Under the pieces are notes generated by a model. It did not search any database and was not told the DNA's origin. It saw nothing but the letters and a program-made list of their open reading frames with translations. A stretch of 7,997 bases of DNA from Acidobacteriaceae bacterium (GTDB lineage Bacteria; Acidobacteriota; Terriglobia; Terriglobales; Acidobacteriaceae). Where the stretch lies: NCBI GenBank assembly GCA_025929125.1, contig JAICMT010000057.1, positions 1-7,997 of the forward strand. Direction: 5' to 3'. Positions 4,321-7,997 of the stretch are shown in pieces (the first letter of the stretch is position 1; the number at the start of each line of letters is the position of its first letter). The translations under genes were made by a program, and so were the position numbers.

Positions 4321-7300
4321 ATGAGCAAAGTTCGAATCAATGATCTCGCGCGGGAACTTGAAGTCAAGAGCCGGTCCATTCTGGACGCTCTGACGGCAGT
4401 CGGCGTGACTGAACCAAAGACGCACTCGAGCTCGATTGAGGCCAACGAGGCCGAGCGCGTGCGCGACTATCTGAAGAATCGGCGCGGCGGCACACAGTCG
4501 GGACGGTCCGGCGGTGGCGAGACGAAGCCGGCGTTCAACCTCTCCCATATTTCGAAGCCCGGCGACGCGCTGAAGGCGATCCTGGAACGGAAACAACAGG
4601 AGGCGATGGCCAAGAGCCAGCCGGCACGGCCAGCGGCGGTGGTAGCGGCCAGGCCTGCAGGCACTCATGTCGTCGCACCTGCACGTCCCGGTGCGCCAGC
4701 TCCGGCTGCATCTGCGACGCCCGGCACAGCAGCGACCAGCGCGACGAGCACGCCCGCAGCTTCTCCTGCACCGCCAGCGACTGCACAGCCGGCGCGTACG
4801 GTGGCACCGGCGCCGCCGGCGCCGGGAAGAATTGTTCCCCAGCCGCGGCCTGCGGCTCCGGTGATTGCTCCTCCGCCTGCGATTGCAAGCAAGCCGCCGG
4901 TTGGAGCGGTGGTGGCAAGGCCGCCAGTGGTAGTGGCTCCTCCAGCACCACCTGCGGCTCCGGCGCAGAGTGTTCCGGCTGGCGCTGTGCCCGCAACTTC
5001 GGCTGCGCAGGTGACGGCTGCCGTTGCGGTTCCCACAAAGCCCGAGCCCGCGACGACGACTGCTACGGCTGCAGAGGCCGCAACCCCGGCTGCGACGATC
5101 GAGGCAGAGTCGGCTACGGCTCCTCCAACCAATGTTTCTGCGGTTCCGGTGCGGCGCGTGGTGATGCCGCAGACCGGTCCGCGTCCTGTGTATGCCGCGC
5201 CAGCCGCTCCGGCGGGTGGGATTCAGCGGGGACGCCCGATTTTCGAGCGGCCACGTCCGCAGGGACCAGGAGGCGGCGCACCGGGGCAGCGTCCTCCGAT
5301 GGGACCGGGGGCGCGCAGGCCAATGCATCCGACGCGCACGTTCCCGGGTGGCCCGAGTGGGCCGGGTGGTCCACGCCCTGGATTTCCGGGTGGCCCGAGG
5401 CCAGGCTTCGGAGCGCGGCCGGGTATGGGCGCCCCAGGCACGCTTCCGCCTCCGGGCGAGGCTCCAACCGGACAGAGGCCGAGTCAGAGGCCGGGTCAAC
5501 GCCGGGGCAACCAGCGCTACGAAAAGGTGAAGGAAGGCCCGATGAAGGGCTTCCAGCCGCCACCGCGGTATGGCGGCGCAATGATGTCGCAGGGACCGGT
5601 GCCGATTACCAAGTCGATTACGGTGACCGAAGGGATCAGCGTAAAGGACCTGGCGGAGAAGCTGGAGGTTCGGGGCAAGGACCTGATTGCAACCCTGCTG
5701 ATGAAAGGCGTGCTGGTGACGGTGAACCAGTCGCTGGACAGCGAACTGGTAAAGGACGTGGCGCGGCAGTTTGGGGCCGAGGCTACGGTGATCTCCGTCG
5801 AAGAGCAGTTGGAGAACGAGGCAATCGAGGGCCTGCTGGAAGATACGACCGGCCTGGTGGAGATTACGCGTCCTCCCGTGGTTACTGTGATGGGCCACGT
5901 CGACCATGGCAAGACATCGCTGCTGGACGCAATCCGCTCGACGGATGTAGCGGCGGGCGAAGCTGGCGGCATTACGCAGCACATCGGCGCGTACAAGGTG
6001 AAGATCACCAAGCCGGACTCGCCGGCGTTTGGGCGCGAGATTGTGTTCCTGGATACGCCAGGCCACGAGGCCTTCACGCGGATGCGTGCGCGTGGCGCGA
6101 AGATCACCGACATTGTGGTGATCGTAGTAGCGGCGGATGACGGCGTGATGCCGCAGACGCTGGAGGCGATCGACCACGCACGGGCGGCGAACGTGCCGAT
6201 TATCGTGGCGGTGAACAAGATCGATAAGCCGGATGCCAACCCGGACCGCATCAAGCAGCAGATGGCGGACCGAGGATTGCAGCCTGACGACTGGGGCGGC
6301 GATACGCCATTCGTGAATGTGTCCGCGAAGCAGCGCATCAACCTCGACGGACTGGAAGAGATGATCTGCCTGCAGGCGGACCTGAAGGACCTGAAGGCGA
6401 CCCCAGACCGGGCGGCTGTGGGTACTGTCGTAGAAGCCAAGCTGGACCGCGGACGCGGCGCAGTGGCGACCGTGCTGGTGCAGAACGGAACATTGCGCAC
6501 TGGCGACAGCTACATTGTGGGCAATACGTTCGGCAAAATTCGTGCGATGTTCAACGATCGCGGCCAGCCCATCGTCGAGGCGGGACCGTCCACTCCGGTG
6601 GAGATCCTGGGCCTGGAGGGCATGCCGGACGCGGGCGATACATTCCTGGTGATGGCCGATCGCGACAAGGCCAAGGGCATTGCCCAGTATCGCAAGATGA
6701 AGGAACGCGAGAGCCAACTAGCAAAGAGCTCGCGCGCGTCACTCGAAGGGCTTGCGGAGCAGATCAAGCAGGCCGGCATCAAGGACCTGAACCTGATCGT
6801 GAAGGGCGACGTGCAGGGCTCGGTGGAGGTGATTGCCGAGGACCTGGCGGCGATGACGACGGACAAGGTCCGGGTCCGCGTGCTGCACTCGGGCGTGGGC
6901 GCGATCACGGAGTCGGATGTGCTGCTGGCATCGGCTTCGAACGCCGTCATCATCGGCTTCAATGTTCGGCCGGAGCGCAAGGCGCAGGAGCTGGCCGACC
7001 AGGAGAAGGTGGAGATCCGGCTGCACTCGATCATCTACGAGTTGCGTGACGAGATCACCAAGGCGATGTACGGATTGCTGGAACCGGTCTTCAAGGAGAA
7101 CTTCGCCGGCCGCGCCGAGGTGCTGAACGTCTTCAAGATCACAAAGGTGGGCCAGATTGCCGGCTGCCGCGTGACCGACGGCGTGATTTTGCGCAACGCG
7201 CAGGTACGCGTAATGCGCGAGGGCAATGAGGTGTGGCGCGGCAAGATCGCTTCGCTGAAGCGCTTCAAGGAAGATGTGGCCGAGGTGCGTCAGGGCACGG

Positions 7301-7461
7301 AGTGCGGCATCGACCTCGGGAGCTTCAAGGATGTACGCGTCGGCGACATGCTGGAGACGTTTACGACGGAGAAACTGGCGGCTGAGCTGGGACAGACGGT
7401 GCGAGCTACGGCAGCCGCGGCGGCAGCAGCAGAGGCGGCCGAGACTCCCGCGAACGCGTAA
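4321..7461 (+). CDS. infB: translation initiation factor IF-2
   Basis: IF-2 is the GTPase that positions fMet-tRNA on the 30S subunit and drives 50S joining. The product has 1046 residues, against about 890 in E. coli. An IF2_N domain occupies 1-53 ([12 protein letters not shown]). A long Ala/Pro-rich linker (about 100-270) and an Arg/Pro/Gly-rich stretch (about 271-405) account for the extra length. A second IF2_N-like domain lies at about 432-482. The GTPase motifs are all present: GHVDHGKT 525-532, GGIT 549-552, DTPGH 578-582, NKID 632-635 and SAK 668-670. A beta-barrel domain II follows, then domain III ([14 protein letters not shown], about 823-836) and the fMet-tRNA-binding C2 domain with Cys949 and ECGI (994-997). 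An alanine-rich tail ends the protein (1028-1046). No key residue is missing. In-frame internal starts at 4606 and 5542 could give shorter isoforms, as known for E. coli IF-2. infB is the last gene of the cluster here; rbfA does not follow. Confidence 0.97.
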   Translation: MSKVRINDLARELEVKSRSILDALTAVGVTEPKTHSSSIEANEAERVRDYLKNRRGGTQSGRSGGGETKPAFNLSHISKPGDALKAILERKQQEAMAKSQPARPAAVVAARPAGTHVVAPARPGAPAPAASATPGTAATSATSTPAASPAPPATAQPARTVAPAPPAPGRIVPQPRPAAPVIAPPPAIASKPPVGAVVARPPVVVAPPAPPAAPAQSVPAGAVPATSAAQVTAAVAVPTKPEPATTTATAAEAATPAATIEAESATAPPTNVSAVPVRRVVMPQTGPRPVYAAPAAPAGGIQRGRPIFERPRPQGPGGGAPGQRPPMGPGARRPMHPTRTFPGGPSGPGGPRPGFPGGPRPGFGARPGMGAPGTLPPPGEAPTGQRPSQRPGQRRGNQRYEKVKEGPMKGFQPPPRYGGAMMSQGPVPITKSITVTEGISVKDLAEKLEVRGKDLIATLLMKGVLVTVNQSLDSELVKDVARQFGAEATVISVEEQLENEAIEGLLEDTTGLVEITRPPVVTVMGHVDHGKTSLLDAIRSTDVAAGEAGGITQHIGAYKVKITKPDSPAFGREIVFLDTPGHEAFTRMRARGAKITDIVVIVVAADDGVMPQTLEAIDHARAANVPIIVAVNKIDKPDANPDRIKQQMADRGLQPDDWGGDTPFVNVSAKQRINLDGLEEMICLQADLKDLKATPDRAAVGTVVEAKLDRGRGAVATVLVQNGTLRTGDSYIVGNTFGKIRAMFNDRGQPIVEAGPSTPVEILGLEGMPDAGDTFLVMADRDKAKGIAQYRKMKERESQLAKSSRASLEGLAEQIKQAGIKDLNLIVKGDVQGSVEVIAEDLAAMTTDKVRVRVLHSGVGAITESDVLLASASNAVIIGFNVRPERKAQELADQEKVEIRLHSIIYELRDEITKAMYGLLEPVFKENFAGRAEVLNVFKITKVGQIAGCRVTDGVILRNAQVRVMREGNEVWRGKIASLKRFKEDVAEVRQGTECGIDLGSFKDVRVGDMLETFTTEKLAAELGQTVRATAAAAAAAEAAETPANA
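4598..4608 (+). promoter_or_regulatory. possible internal ribosome-binding site in infB (Met96)
   Basis: AGGAGG (4598-4603) matches the full Shine-Dalgarno core and lies 2 bases before ATG 4606, in frame at residue 96. The spacing is shorter than ideal. Initiation here would remove the first IF2_N domain and keep the whole Ala/Pro linker. Confidence 0.25.
5362..5409 (+). repeat. in-frame 24-base tandem duplication in the infB linker (PGGPRPGF twice)
   Basis: Two adjacent 24-base units (5362-5385 and 5386-5409) both encode PGGPRPGF, and a related PGGPSG precedes them. The units are 17 of 24 identical at the DNA level, with changes that leave the protein unchanged. This suggests an older duplication kept for composition in the collagen-like linker. 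Confidence 0.6.
5531..5544 (+). promoter_or_regulatory. candidate internal ribosome-binding site in infB (Met408 short isoform)
   Basis: AGGAAGG (5531-5537) lies 4 bases before ATG 5542, in frame at residue 408. The site is exactly at the end of the Pro/Gly-rich linker, so a product from here (639 residues) would hold the second IF2_N domain and all GTPase and tRNA-binding domains. This resembles the E. coli IF2-beta/gamma forms made from internal starts. It is unproven here. Confidence 0.4.
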
Positions 7462-7484
7462 CGCAGAAGCAGGCAAAGCAGAGC

Positions 7485-7516
7485 GGGCCGGGGCAATTGT
7501 CCCCGGCCTATTTTTT
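7485..7516 (+). terminator. strong intrinsic terminator after infB
   Basis: GGCCGGGG (7486-7493) pairs perfectly with CCCCGGCC (7501-7508), and a possible outer G-U pair (7485/7509) extends it. The 7-base loop is CAATTGT. A TATTTTTT tract follows (7509-7516). It lies 24 bases after the infB stop and should end the rimP-nusA-infB transcript. Confidence 0.92.
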
Positions 7517-7535
7517 GCGTTCGGACGGCATCCGA

Positions 7536-7564
7536 TTGCGCGCGGAGCACGGCTTTCGTATAAA
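7536..7564 (+). promoter_or_regulatory. sigma70-like promoter of the downstream secreted-protein gene
   Basis: TATAAA at 7559-7564 (5 of 6 to consensus) is preceded at exactly 17 bases by TTGCGC (7536-7541, 3 of 6). The predicted transcription start near 7571 leaves only about 16 untranslated bases before ATG 7587. No clear Shine-Dalgarno is visible there. Confidence 0.5.
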
Positions 7565-7586
7565 TAGAACCCGGTTCAGCGTTGAC

Positions 7587-7997
7587 ATGAAAATTCTCGC
7601 CAAACTTGTCGGTAGTAGCGTGCTTGCCTTCCTGAGCGTGGCGCCGTTGTGCGCTCAGACTTCCAAACAGCTCGAGGCCCATGGTGTCTCGGTCTCGGAT
7701 ACAACGTACCGGGGCAAAGCGGCGGTCCGCGTCGATGCACTGCCCGCTGCCTCCAACGGGCAGTCCTATGCGATCCTCACCGGAAGTCGATTCCACAACG
7801 GCACAATTGAAGTGGATCTCGCCGGCAAGCCCGCCGCGAACGCCTCGGGTGGCGCGCGCGGTTTCATCGGCATTGCGTTCCGCATGCAAGGCGACCGGTA
7901 CGAGTACATCTACCTGCGTCCCACCAACGGCCGTGCCGAGGACCAGGTGCGGCGCAATCACTCCACGCAGTACGGCGCACAGCCGGAATACGATTAC
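7587..7997 (+). CDS. secreted protein with concanavalin-like/DUF1080-like domain (3' end outside window)
   Basis: 137 residues are visible and the frame is still open at the window end. It begins with a basic tip and hydrophobic core (MKILAKLVGSSVLAFLSV...), and a signal peptidase I site is likely after PLCA (residues 21-24). The Cys before that site lacks a proper lipobox, so a lipoprotein is less likely. The mature part contains FHNGTIEVDLAG, GFIGIAFRMQ, YEYIYLRPTNG and RNHSTQYG. This pattern is typical of laminin-G/concanavalin-like beta-sandwich domains found in DUF1080-type proteins of soil bacteria, many of them linked to sugars. No catalytic residue can be assigned and the substrate is unknown. 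The gene has its own promoter after a strong terminator, so it is not part of the translation cluster. Its codons favour C-ending triplets more than the G-ending triplets of the upstream genes. The start at 7587 is chosen from the signal peptide, since no Shine-Dalgarno supports it. Confidence 0.75.
   Translation, partial: MKILAKLVGSSVLAFLSVAPLCAQTSKQLEAHGVSVSDTTYRGKAAVRVDALPAASNGQSYAILTGSRFHNGTIEVDLAGKPAANASGGARGFIGIAFRMQGDRYEYIYLRPTNGRAEDQVRRNHSTQYGAQPEYDY

Noticed and set aside
4303..6717. An 804-codon open frame on the minus strand opposite infB.
   Set aside because: The opposite strand is a clearly real IF-2 with all motifs. The antisense product is Arg/His/Ser-rich with no recognisable domain, as expected for a shadow of G+C-rich codons.
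7290..7961. A 223-codon minus-strand frame over the infB end, terminator and secreted-protein gene.
   Set aside because: It crosses a strong terminator and a signal-peptide gene on the + strand, and its sequence shows no family features.
1..7997. CRISPR arrays, insertion sequences, phage or defence genes.
   Set aside because: I see no regularly spaced repeats of CRISPR size, no transposase or integrase and no terminal inverted repeats. The window is mainly a conserved housekeeping cluster.

Overview
The window is about 8 kb of G+C-rich bacterial chromosome. It most likely comes from an Acidobacteriota member of the Terriglobus/Granulicella/Edaphobacter type. This is an inference from the protein flavour (a RimP with a charged insertion, a NusA with a helix-hairpin-helix plus acidic tail, an ApbE-DUF2271 protein next to a PepSY-type membrane protein). 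It is not a database result. All recognised genes are on the + strand.

Layout. Positions 1-876 hold the 3' part of a gene whose product joins an ApbE-like flavin-transferase domain to a DUF2271 domain. It is followed with no gap by a small three-helix PepSY-type membrane protein (877-1497). This pair looks like an extracytoplasmic flavin/electron-transfer module. Positions 1498-1834 have no convincing gene. They hold a good sigma70-like promoter (1509-1537) and a GNRA-capped terminator-type hairpin followed by T residues (1638-1662), which together look like the attenuated leader of the next operon. Then come rimP (1835-2431), nusA (2522-4168) and infB (4321-7461), the classic ribosome maturation / transcription elongation / translation initiation cluster. 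A degenerate 7-nt repeat tract lies between rimP and nusA, and a 152-nt spacer lies between nusA and infB. A strong intrinsic terminator (7485-7516) closes the cluster. A new promoter (7536-7564) then starts an unrelated secreted protein with a concanavalin-like or DUF1080-like look, cut by the window end.

How the genes work together. RimP (30S maturation), NusA (pausing, termination and antitermination) and IF-2 (initiator tRNA delivery and subunit joining) are co-transcribed in many bacteria. NusA is known in E. coli to feed back on its own operon, which fits an attenuator in the leader here. Most of the window is housekeeping. The points worth a second look are the ApbE-DUF2271 protein, which lacks a usual metal-binding Asp, the heptad repeat, the long rimP leader, and in-frame internal ribosome-binding sites inside nusA and infB that could yield shorter products.
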